Source: Muscardinus avellanarius
Lineage: Eukaryota > Chordata > Mammalia > Rodentia > Gliridae
Assembly: GCA_963383645.1 (NCBI GenBank)
Contig: OY726567.1
Span: 70,686,997-70,750,996, forward strand
Reading direction: 5' to 3'
Length of the DNA stretch: 64,000 nt
Shown here in pieces: positions 56,301-64,000 of the stretch. The translations under genes and the position numbers were made by a program. A model generated the notes under the pieces. That model saw nothing but the letters and a program-made list of their open reading frames with translations. It had not been told where the DNA came from and did not search any database. How positions within the stretch are numbered: the first letter of the stretch is position 1; each line of letters begins with the position of its first letter.

Positions 56301-57705
56301 TGGCAGTGCAGGTTTAGAGAGCACAGATTCGAACCACATGAACAGTACGATGAATTACCTTCTTGAATGCAAAGGGACACTTATGGCCAGCATAGGTAAA
56401 ATGATCTTTACAGAAATCTTGTTTACACGCATCACATTTTATCGGAAGAAAATCTAAAAGAACAAACAAAATGGTAAAGACTTTAAAGCATTAGAACAAA
56501 AGAATTATGGATCATACTAAGCAAGTATTTACCTACACTAAGTGAGTCATGCCTATGAGATAAATGTATTCACAAGTTATCATACCTGAGAAAACAACTC
56601 TAGAGTTGGCAAACAATGTCCTATGACAGTAAGGATCTACAAAACTCACCTTTTCAATAGACATCCCATTTCAAGTAGTACCTAGATTAGTTAAGGAACA
56701 ACAAACATATCTAATTGACCCTGGCAGCCAGCCTGATCCCTGGAGTTGGGTGGATAGTAAATACTCAATTTTTTTTTCTTTGCAGTACTGGGGATTGAAC
56801 CCAGGGGAATTCTACCTCTGAGCTACACACCCTCCTGTATTTTTTATTTTGAAACAGGGTCTAAGTTGCTGAGGTTAGCTTCGAACCTACAATCCTCCTG
56901 TCTCAACCTCTGAAGTACTGAGATTACAGATGTGCACCCCCATGCCCAACTTCTAAATACCAATGTTGAATAGAACCTGTACCCCCCATACCAGAGTCCT
57001 AATACTGAAAAGTCAGAACTAAGAAATGGAGAATTACCAGCTAACTAATGTAATGGCCAGATCTCCCAGCTGTACACTGTGGAACACAGCCAATCCCAGC
57101 TATTGGGGAGACTGAGGCAGAGAACTGCAAGTTCAGGGTCGGCCCTTTCTCTTCTCAAAACTAAACAAAACGAATCTCCCCCATAATAGAGCTGACAAAA
57201 ATACCATTTCCTACTAATATGCTCTTTTATCTATTTATTTGTTTTAATTTTTTTGTACTGGGGATTGAACCCAAAGCCATTCTACCTCTAAAATACACCC
57301 CTAACCCTTTTTATTTTGAAACAGGATCTTGCTAAATTGCTGAGAATAGCTTTAACCTGTGATGCTCCAGTCTCATCCTCTGAAGTAAAGGGATTAACCA
57401 GTGTGAGCCGGTTTATATGCTCTTTTAAAACATGCTTACTAGCCATGCGAGGTGACTTGGGAGGCTGAGACAGGAGGATTATGCAAGGTCGAAGCCAGCC
57501 TCAGCTACTTAGTGAGGCTCTCAACAACTTAGTGAGACCCTGTTTCCAAATAAAATATAAAATAGGTCTGAGAGTGTAGCCCGGAGTTAGCTCCTGGGTT
57601 CCACTCCCAGTACCACCAAAAAAAAAAAAAAAAAAAAAAAAAAAGCTTACCTAGTTGCTTGCAAGTCTTTTCTGAACAATGCTTCCCCAAATCAGGAAAC
57701 TCCAT
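50297..57705 (-). CDS. ZFAND2A: ZFAND2A (AIRAP), AN1-type zinc finger protein, six coding exons
   Basis: Spliced CDS = complement of 50297-50312, 51335-51418, 51960-52087, 54524-54655, 56359-56453, 57651-57705: 510 nt, 169 codons plus TGA. All introns are GT-AG and all phases agree. The family product is the arsenite- and heat-shock-inducible adaptor AIRAP, which binds the 19S proteasome cap and helps clear misfolded proteins during stress. Two AN1 zinc fingers are complete: C10, C15, C25, C28, C33, H36, H42, C44 and C100, C105, C115, C118, C123, H126, H132, C134. The ATG follows a short untranslated stretch in exon 2. After residue 134 the tail is unlike the short human tail but resembles the longer mouse one (shared RAAE-KPSG and WLAQ-LR blocks, final TVK/KVK). 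No frameshift or early stop is present. Identification is from remembered family sequence, not a search; I am very sure of the gene and slightly less sure of the last two exons. Confidence 0.95.
50355..51102 (-). mobile_element. antisense SINEs in the last ZFAND2A intron, nested
   Basis: 50355-50545 S-D; then an outer copy (right half 50577-50660) with partial copies at 50675-50745 and an S-C copy 50770-50966, closing with outer left-half sequence to 51102. Confidence 0.75.
51335..51418 (-). CDS. ZFAND2A: ZFAND2A exon 6 (C-terminal tail)
   Basis: 84 nt, acceptor 'cctttctctgcag', donor CTCAG|GTTAGT. In the frame set by exon 5 it encodes CSVTRAAESKPSG and a stretch ending in SSWLAQQL. It resembles the mouse Zfand2a tail and not the human one. 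The donor is not consensus-perfect; without splicing the frame stays open for another 47 codons, so an alternative C terminus is possible. Confidence 0.78.
51585..51677 (-). mobile_element. SINE left half
   Basis: 'ggcctaagttgctgaggttg' to 'ccactatgcccggctt'. Confidence 0.65.
51960..52087 (-). CDS. ZFAND2A: ZFAND2A exon 5 (second AN1 finger)
   Basis: 128 nt, acceptor 'ctttctcag', donor GCAAG|GTGAGG. It encodes residues 95-136 and two bases of codon 137, covering the entire second AN1 finger (from TYRCSKEGC to HPLDHSC). If the donor were ignored the frame would stop three codons later, so read-through here would give a protein without the C-terminal tail. Confidence 0.93.
52350..52416 (-). 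mobile_element. SINE right half alone
   Basis: 'ggtactggagattaaatcc' to 'gttacacccccagcc'. Confidence 0.65.
52417..54066. other. repeat-free ZFAND2A intron 4 segment
   Basis: 1.65 kb without SINEs, GC-rich, with many overlapping frames on both strands. No exon with family support was found between exons 5 and 4. Confidence 0.5.
54067..54345 (+). mobile_element. ID element (monomer) and S-D SINE
   Basis: 54067-54147 'ggggctagggatgtggctca' with 'cttgcctgtgcagg'; 54155-54345 dimer. Confidence 0.72.
54524..54655 (-). CDS. ZFAND2A: ZFAND2A exon 4
   Basis: 132 nt (44 codons, phase 0 at both ends), acceptor 'cttgtag', donor AAG|GTAAGG. It encodes residues 51-94, the linker between the AN1 fingers, with the family signature CPLCN, the IPDVVVG-HIDRDC stretch, and a basic RKKEK end. 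These are conserved positions of ZFAND2-type proteins. Confidence 0.94.
54750..55165 (+). mobile_element. two S-D SINEs and a lone right half
   Basis: 54750-54885, 54888-55060, 55085-55165. Confidence 0.75.
55390..55830 (+). mobile_element. S-C SINE inserted in an S-D SINE
   Basis: Outer 55390-55518 with right half at 55768-55830; inner 55519-55720 with (AAAT)n tail. Confidence 0.8.
55868..56302 (-). mobile_element. antisense S-C SINE nested in an antisense S-D SINE
   Basis: Outer 55868-55945 and 56158-56302; inner 55946-56157. Ends 57 bp from ZFAND2A exon 3. Confidence 0.82.
56359..56453 (-). CDS. ZFAND2A: ZFAND2A exon 3
   Basis: 95 nt, entered in phase 1 after 'cttttag' and left at AAG|GTAATT. 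It encodes residues 19-50 (DFLPIKCDACKQDFCKDHF and onward to FKK) and holds six of the eight zinc ligands of the first AN1 finger. A nested pair of minus-oriented SINEs ends about 55 bp downstream in the intron. Confidence 0.93.
56765..56952 (-). mobile_element. antisense S-D SINE
   Basis: 'gtactggggattgaaccc' to 'catgcccaac'. Confidence 0.75.
57085..57405. mobile_element. B1-like monomer (plus) and antisense S-D SINE
   Basis: 57085-57165 'aatcccagctattggggaga'; 57236-57405 minus. Confidence 0.6.
57433..57644 (+). mobile_element. S-B SINE abutting the ZFAND2A exon 2 donor
   Basis: Left half lacks its 'ggcgcacgcttgtaatc' stretch; right half 'gagagtgtagcccggagtta'. Its A-tail (57618-57644) stops 6 bp short of the exon boundary and is antisense to the gene. 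Confidence 0.88.
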
Positions 57706-57746
57706 TGTGAAAAGTGTTCAAAACACGGAAGGCAGTTAAAGATGGC
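57651..57746 (-). CDS. ZFAND2A: ZFAND2A exon 2 (start codon exon)
   Basis: Coding part 57651-57705 starts at the ATG (57703-57705) and encodes MEFPDLGKHCSEKTCKQL plus the first base of codon 19. The donor reads CTAG|GTAAGC and is followed at once by a run of 27 T on the minus strand, the tail of an adjacent SINE. The upstream boundary at 57746 is inferred from a pyrimidine-rich acceptor ending 'ctcatag'; only that boundary is uncertain. C10 and C15 of the first AN1 finger lie here. Confidence 0.9.
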   Translation of the reverse strand, partial: AIFNCLPCFEHFSQWSFLIWGSIVQKRLASN

Positions 57747-58622
57747 CTATGAGAATTAGACGTTAGGAGAAAAATCAATGATGGCTGATTAGTCCTCAGG
57801 ATTCATAACTGACAGATAAACAAGAGCAAAGAGACACTCTCTGTAGGGAACACTAAATATCCAAGTCATCCTGGGCCCTTGCACAAGACCAAAGCATCAC
57901 AAATCCTTGTTTACTTTCAACCAAGAGAAAAATGGGAATTTAGCACAAACACCAGGCCTCAGCCTCAAAACCAACCCCACTAGCACAGATGAGTTGCTCT
58001 GTAGTCCTTTTAATCCCTAGTTTATGAAGCTTACCCCAACTTCAGGTTTTCACTAAACCACACTTCAACTCATACTGAAAGGGGCTTCCCACATTCAAGT
58101 CACACAGCTGCCAGGAATCATTAAAATCTCAATGGATTTTAAGTCAAGTTTCACTTACTGAAGATGCTTGTTGACATAAACAAAACTCTGTTACTAGGTG
58201 TTAAATCACATTAGTTGACTAGGCTATCCAGAGGAGAATTAACTCTGTCCCCTGCCTCTCCCTCTCTCATTCCCTTATGCACTGAGTTTTACTTTGAGCT
58301 TATTCATTAGTGACAGGAACCTGGAGTTCATCAGGGAGAGGTGCCAACCATTAACTCACCCAAGAAAACAGGTAGATGGCCAGTGAAGCTGTGCCAACAG
58401 AGAGAGGCCTTAAGCCCACAGTAGGATTCACAAGGTTCCCTCCAGGACCTCTCAAAACTGTCCCTCCCAGAATTCAAGTAACCAAGGTCTTTTCCAGATC
58501 TTCCCATCAGCTCCCTCCCCTCTCCTGGGGCCCCCTCTTAAGCTGTCCTATGCCTGGGACACTCTTGCCCCAGTTAACATCTACTCGCTTCACTGAGACC
58601 TCAGTTTAAAGTGTCACTTCCT
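57747..58622. other. ZFAND2A intron 1, unique part
   Basis: No repeats and no exon recognised. Confidence 0.5.
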
Positions 58623-59045
58623 AGCTGGGTGGGATTATGCCTGTAATTCCAGTACTTGGGAGGCTGAGGCAGGGGAATCACAGGTTCGAGGGCAGCCTTA
58701 GAAACAAAGATTCTAATTAACCTAGCAAGACCCTGTTTCCAAATAAGAAACAAAATCAGACTGGGGGTGTAGCTCGGTGATAGAATGGTTCCGGGTTCAA
58801 TCCCCAGTACCACAAAAAAATAATTTTTAGCCCGGCGTGGTGGCACATGCTTGTAATCCCCGCGCTTGGGAGGCTGAGACAGGAGGATCGCACGGGTTCG
58901 AAGCCAGCCTCAGCTACTCAGTGAGGCTCTCAGCAACTTAGTGAGACCCTGTTTCCAAATAAAATATAAAAAAGGTCTGGGAGTATAGCCCGGAGGTAGA
59001 AAGCCTCTGGGTTCCACCCCCAGTACCACCAAAAAAATAAATAAA
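58623..59045 (+). mobile_element. S-D and S-B SINEs in ZFAND2A intron 1
   Basis: 58623-58820 and 58828-59045, both complete. Confidence 0.85.
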
Positions 59046-59299
59046 TAATAAATAATAATTTTAAAAACCGAGTTTCACTTCCTCAAAAGGCTCACCCTTA
59101 ACTCCTCGGCCCCCACCTAAGCTACACACCCTCTACCCTTCCTTTCCCAGCCCGTACTCACAGCTAAGAACAGGTTCCAGTTGAGTGTGCTCATCCTCGA
59201 CCAGAAGGATTTGGCACAGTGCACACAGACGAGTTTGTCCTAAAATGTTTTTGTTCAGAGAACTGCCCACAACCTGATGCCAGCCCCCAAATAACTTTT

Positions 59300-59468
59300 T
59301 TTTTTTTTTTCTTTTCTGGTGATACTGAGGATTGAACCCAGGGGCCTTTTATCTCTAAGTGACACCAGCCCCTAGGTCTTTTTTATTTTGAAACAAGGTC
59401 TCGCTAAATTACCGCACGCTGGCCACGAACTTGCGAGCCTCCCGTCTCAGCCTCCCAGGACCTGGGGC
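59300..59468 (-). mobile_element. antisense S-D SINE at the edge of the ZFAND2A CpG island
   Basis: 'actgaggattgaacccagg' to 'cctggggctagcc'. Confidence 0.75.
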
Positions 59469-59520
59469 TAGCCCAGCACTCGCCCCCCGCCCCGGGCCGA
59501 CCCCGACCGCGCGCGGGTAC

Positions 59521-59720
59521 CTGGTTCTCGTCCGGGCAGCCGCCGGGGCCAGCAGTAAGTGGCAGAGACAAAAAAGTGGGTGATTCTCTCCGTGGGCAGC
59601 CCCGGGGACCGCGGCAGCAAGAACGACGAGCCCCGCAGCTGCCCGCAGCCCGAGCTCCGCCCGCGCCTCCAGGAACTTCAACATTGCGACGGCCGCAAAC
59701 CCAGGCCATTTATCTACGAA
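59521..59720 (-). other. ZFAND2A: ZFAND2A untranslated exon 1 (predicted)
   Basis: A GC-rich non-repeat segment just inside the CpG island ends in the minus-strand donor ACCAG|GTACCC (GT at 59519-59520). Joined to exon 2 it would supply the 5'UTR. The transcription start is only a guess between 59650 and 59760. A minus-oriented SINE (59300-59468) lies some 50 bp past the donor. Confidence 0.5.
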
Positions 59721-59890
59721 CGCCGGCTCCTAGAGCCGCCCAGGAGTTCCCGGCGCGCCCCGATACGTCACCCGCAGGCCGACCAATCCCAGCGCGCCGA
59801 GGCCCACGACGCTCCACGACGTTGGCCATCCAGCCAATCCCGTCGCGCCGCGGCCCGTCGGCCCGCCCACTCCCCGCCCCTCCGCCTCTC

Positions 59891-59903
59891 TTCTCGAACA
59901 GTC
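59891..59903. promoter_or_regulatory. heat-shock element-like site
   Basis: TTC-tc-GAA-ca-gTC: two perfect nGAAn units in tail-to-tail arrangement with a third unit matching 2 of 3. HSF1-driven induction of ZFAND2A is known for the human and mouse gene, so a site upstream of exon 1 is expected. Confidence 0.5.
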
Positions 59904-59915
59904 TCGTGGCGCGCG

Positions 59916-59981
59916 GCTGAGTCACGGTGAGGCGTCTCTGCGCAGGCGCACGGGGCCGCCCGTGCTCCGGCCGCTGAGTCA
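59916..59981. promoter_or_regulatory. paired TGACTCAGC (ARE/AP-1 type) elements
   Basis: GCTGAGTCA occurs at 59916-59924 and again at 59973-59981, same orientation, 57 bp apart. On the other strand this is TGACTCAGC, which fits both the AP-1 site and the NRF2/MAF antioxidant-response core (TGAnnnnGC). Confidence 0.55.
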
Positions 59982-60400
59982 GGCTGGCCCCGGGCAAAGG
60001 CTTTGGGGGCGCTGAAAGCCGGGACCCCGGCGTATGGCGGAGCCTCCGTCCTCCCAGGTCACATCGAACTCGGGGAAAGGATGTCCATACAGGCTGAAAC
60101 TGTGTGCATTTCTCACCTAGAGCCCCCAGCCAGTGGCCGCACCAGCCCTGCTCCCACAACAAAAATAATCTATATTTTGTGCGATCTAATTTATACTATG
60201 TATTACATATAAATTGTATTACATGTTATAGTTAATGTATGATCCATAGACATACGTGTGTGTGTACACCTTTCTCGGCAGAGTACTGTTCTGTTAAGTC
60301 CCAGCGAGCACTGGACAGCCAAGCTTACAATCTGGCATCTCCAGGGGAAATAAAGAGTTGGTCCCTCACAGTCTCTGGGCACAAGAGTTTCCCAGTCGAT

Positions 60401-60552
60401 GGGGAGGGAATGGGGTGGGGATCGGGTGGGGGTTGACTGGCGATGTGTGCATGTATGTCTACAAAAGTTTTTTTGTATCCCACTATGATCTATGAATACA
60501 GTGCACCAATAAAAAATTAAAAAAATAAATAAAATAACAAATGAAAAAAAAA
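60401..60552 (+). mobile_element. 5'-truncated L1 3' end with perfect 18-bp target-site duplication
   Basis: About 150 bp matching the 3'UTR at 35343-35460 (GCGATGTGTGCATGTATGTC, gtgcaccaataaa), then an A-rich tail. The direct repeats AAGAGTTTCCCAGTCGAT stand at 60383-60400 and 60553-60570 and are identical. Confidence 0.9.
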
Positions 60553-60570
60553 AAGAGTTTCCCAGTCGAT

Positions 60571-60996
60571 TCATTGTTAATCTGTGCTTCGCTTGAAAGA
60601 TCTTAATATCTATGGTTGATTCATTAACACTGAATTCATGGCCAGTAGTGCCATCACATAAGCCTGTGGTCCAGTCTTTGGGGAGGGGGCTTCTGGGAAG
60701 GGATCTCCTCCCTAGTAGAAGAGATACCCATTAGGACAAAACCTATTTCTAGACAATGTCTCTGTGGCTCTTGGAACCAGTAGCTTTTTTTTTTTTTTGG
60801 TAACCAGAGAGCCAAGCTTAAAGACCAAATCAAAATGCCATGACAGCAAAGCAGAGAGGTAGGAAGGACCTAGAGAGACATGCTGGCCACCTTCACTGTC
60901 TCTGGACCTCTTGTGATATGAAATAACATGTGTTCTTATTGATCAGGGCATTAGTGGTATCTTCTATCATTTGCAGCCAGAAAAATTCTTTTTTTT
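60571..60996. other. unique sequence upstream of ZFAND2A
   Basis: Nothing recognised. Confidence 0.45.
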
Positions 60997-61790
60997 TTTT
61001 TTTCCAGTACTGGGGATGGAACCCAGGGACATTCTCTTCTACCTCTGAGCTGCACCTCCAGCCCTATTTTTATTCTTTATTTTTGAAACAAGGTCTCACT
61101 GAATTGCAAAGGGCCTCACTAAGTAGCTGAGGCTGTCTGTGAACCACGATCCTCCGGTCTCAGACTCCCGAATGCTGGGATTAGGAGCATGCGCCACCAC
61201 GTCTGGCTGAGACCCTGTTTCAAAATAAAAAAATAAGCCGGGCATGGTGGCGCACGCTTGTAATCCCAGCATTCCGGAGTCTGAGACTGGAGGATCATGG
61301 TTCGCGGACAGCCTCAGCTACTTAGTGAGGCCCTCTGCAACTCAGTGAGACCCTGTTTTAAAATAAAGAATAAAGCCGGGCGTGGTGGCGCACGCTTGTA
61401 ATCCCCACGCTTGGGAGGCGGAGACAGGAGGTTCGCCAGCCGCACTGGCTTAAGAGACCCTGTTTCCAAATAAAAATATATAAAATAGGTCTGGGAGTGT
61501 AGCCCGGAGGTAGAAGGGCTTCCAGGAACCCCACTATCACCAAATAAATAAATAAATAAATAAATAAAAATAAAGACTAAAAAACTGGGCAGGGAGTATA
61601 GCTCGGAGGTCAAATGCCTCTGGGTTTCATCCCCAGACTGGCTAAATAAATAAATAAATATAATTAAAAAAAAAACAGGGCTGAAGGTGTCCCTAGAGGT
61701 AGACTGCCCCTGAGTTCAATCTCCGATGCCAAAAAATAAAATAGGGCTGGAAGTAAAATGGCCCTAGGCTCTATCCCTACTACCATAAAG
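60997..61790. mobile_element. SINE cluster with nested S-A copy
   Basis: 60997-61205 minus (S-C); plus S-C 61233-61374 continued 61570-61640, split by an S-A copy 61375-61545 with (AAAT)n tail; lone right halves 61675-61735 and 61744-61790. Confidence 0.78.
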
Positions 61791-62503
61791 AAGGCCAAGT
61801 GGTGAGCTCCCCAGAGCAAACAAAATAAAGATTGAAGGAGTCTGTTGGATTTAGGGCAGGGAGGTCCCCAGGGGCTGGAGAGTGGTCCTATAGGTAGAGG
61901 CAGGAATCAGACTGAAATGGAGTGAGGAGGGAGTGTGAGGTCGAAAAGTGCAGCTGGGTAAAAAAAAAAAAAAAAAAGTCAGGCATAGCTGCATGCCTAA
62001 AAGTGAATGCATGTCCCCTCCAGCCTGGGTAAACAGGGGACTGCCCACTGTCCATAGGGCACTCCTCTTCTGCTCGGACACATAGTCAATACTACCTTTA
62101 CATTTATAATTCTTATCCTCCATAAATATTTGTGTGCACAGCACCCTGTTCGGCCTCAAGAAAACAGAAGATTAGGCTGGGTTCCTGTCTCTTCCTAGGA
62201 GCATATTTATAGTCTTTTTCTTGAAAAGAAAAAAAAAAGACCTTAAACAACTGGTCGGTAAGTGTAAGCACTGTTTTTATAAGGTTGCAGGGTAGAGGCT
62301 GTCGTTGTCATTGGAATTAAGAGAAGGAATTCCCAGAGCAAGCCTGAAGGAGAGGGGCAGAGGGTCTAAGTTTTCACAGAGGAAGATCGAGCTGGTGGGC
62401 CTTCAAGATGGGTACTAGGCTGGGCAGAGAGACTCTGAAGCCAGGGCTGTGCCACCAGGACTCCTCATTGCAAGGGATGAGAACGAACTCAAAGTAGATC
62501 TAT
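61791..62503. other. unique sequence upstream of ZFAND2A
   Basis: Nothing recognised beyond short A-runs. Confidence 0.45.
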
Positions 62504-62825
<322 letters not shown>

Positions 62826-63048
62826 CAAAATAGATTTTTCCAAAAGGAGAGTATTGACTCCTAAACTTCAGATGTCCCTGAAACCAAGAACTCGGATGAG
62901 GCGCTTGCCACCCTCACATCTGGATGCTGACCTCTCTACTGCTGCAGAGTAGCTCTTTGTGTGCCGGGGAAGTAGCTGCCCCAATCTGAGCGACAGCTGA
63001 TAGTATAGTGAGTGTCTCCCCTGACATCAGTGTTAAATCCACAGATGA

Positions 63049-63225
63049 GCCTGGCATGGTGGCATGCGCCTGTAATTCTAGTACTTGGGAGGTTGAGACA
63101 GGAGGAGAGTAGGTTTGAGGCCAGCCTTGGCAACTCAGCAAGACCCTGTTTCAAAATAAGAAATAAAAAGGCCTGGGGGTATAGCTCAGAGTAGAGTATC
63201 CTTGGGTTCAATACCCAATCCTCCC
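63049..63225 (+). mobile_element. B1-dID SINE, S-D
   Basis: 'gcctggcatggtggcatg' to 'gggttcaatacccaatcc'. Confidence 0.75.
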
Positions 63226-63367
63226 CGTAAAAAAGGTCTGGCCTCCTGGTCCCCCAGGAGGGTGAAACCTCGGTGAGTTTCCGAAGTTACTGCTTCTTCT
63301 TCGACCTGGTGTTCAGCCAGCCTAGTCCTTGCCACCAGGTCTGTACCCAAGAGCAGTTGGTGGAGTC

Positions 63368-63850
63368 AGGCATGGTGGCTCACACCTGTAATCCCAGTGC
63401 TTGGGAAGCTGAGTCAGAAGGACCACAGGTTCAAGGCCAGTTTCAGCAACTCAGGGAAACATTTTCATGTTTCAAAATAAAAAAAATGAAATAGGGCTGG
63501 GATGTAGCTCAGAAGCAGAATGCCCCTGGGTTCAATCCTTAGTGCCTAAATAAATCAATCAATAAATAGGGCTGAGTAGGGCATGGTGGTGCACTTGTAG
63601 TCCCAGTACTTAGGTTGCCGAGACAGGAGGATCGCAGTTTGCCTCCAGCCTCAGCTATTTAGTCAGACCCTCCACAACTTAGTGAGACCCTGTTTCAAAA
63701 TAAAGAATGAAAAATGGGGCTGAGGGTGTAGCTAGGAGGTAGAATTTCCCTGAATTCAATCCCCAGAACTGCAAAACATAAAATAAAAATAAAAATAGGG
63801 CTGGGAATGTAGCTCGGTGGTACAGCAACCCTGGGTTCTACAAATAAGAG
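63368..63850 (+). mobile_element. two B1-dID SINEs and a lone right half
   Basis: 63368-63555 S-D; 63572-63775; 63798-63850. Confidence 0.75.
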
Positions 63851-64000
63851 TCAGTGACGTCTCATCTGGCAGGGCAGGAAGGACAGAGAGTTAGGCAAAC
63901 AGAGTGTCAGGCTTGGAGAACAGACCTAGCAAGCGAGGGAGTGACCAAGAGCAACACTGGAGGTGATGCAGCTCTATCTAAGATTATACTGGATTTGGGG

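Larger units (their letters stand above)
59440..60020 (-). promoter_or_regulatory. ZFAND2A: ZFAND2A CpG-island promoter
   Basis: Dense CpG and GC-box-like sequence, free of repeats, at the 5' end of ZFAND2A. It holds two CCAAT boxes (59783-59787 and 59834-59838), a CRE-like tacgtcac (59764-59771), a TTCtcGAA heat-shock-type core (59891-59898), and two GCTGAGTCA elements (59916-59924 and 59973-59981). Motifs are read by eye; occupancy is not shown. Confidence 0.75.

Noticed and set aside
59404..60162. Several frames of 90-150 codons in the ZFAND2A island
   Set aside because: Same base-composition effect; they overlap each other on both strands and match no family.

Overview
The window is nuclear DNA of a mammal, almost certainly a rodent of the squirrel-related clade. 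It is dominated by well over a hundred copies of a dimeric SINE with a 7SL/B1-like left half and an ID-like (tRNA-Ala-derived) right half. This is the B1-dID architecture known from squirrels, dormice and mountain beaver. The copies differ from the squirrel consensus I know, so the genus is left open. There are no bacterial genes, operons or CRISPR arrays.

The gene content matches the human 7p22.3 order. C7orf50 is on the minus strand: its first coding exon is at 21987-22115 and its probable CpG-island promoter near 38.9-39.6 kb. Everything from position 1 to 21986 is therefore intron, or possibly alternative 3' exons, of this gene. Next comes an intact single-exon PRAME-family gene on the plus strand (41141-42697), which has the hallmarks of a retrocopy. 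ZFAND2A (AIRAP) follows on the minus strand. I could resolve all six of its coding exons (50297-57705, 169 codons), its polyadenylation signal (50165-50170) and its CpG-island promoter (about 59440-60020).

Four SINE subfamilies can be told apart by eye. S-A has left half 'ccccgcgcttgggagg', a 'gctggcttaag' linker and right half ending 'aaccccagtaccacc'. S-B has the same head, then 'cagctacttagtgaggctct', 'tctgggagtatagcc' and 'gggttccacccccagt'. S-C has 'cccagcattcgggagg', 'gttcgcggacagcc' and an 'ataaagaataaaaaat' linker. S-D has 'cccagtacttgggagg', 'ggttcaaggccagcc' and 'gggttcaatccccagt'. Nesting shows S-A and S-B inserting into S-C and S-D copies, so S-A/S-B are younger. Most microsatellites in the window sit in SINE tails.

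The most unusual items are these. (1) A ~2.9 kb LINE-1-derived unit (32553-35472) carries 5'UTR, ORF1, an antisense piece of an older L1 ORF2 and a 3'UTR, but no sense ORF2. It is flanked by one target-site duplication, as if the composite had moved as a single half-L1-like element. (2) A clean template-switch scar: a ~100-bp segment at 25005-25108 reappears inverted at 25761-25858 next to short palindromes. (3) The PRAME retrogene lies head-to-head with the C7orf50 CpG island. (4) A SINE poly-T tract lies 6-7 nt past the ZFAND2A exon 2 splice donor. (5) The ZFAND2A promoter carries twin TGACTCAGC elements and a heat-shock-type element, which fits a stress-induced gene.
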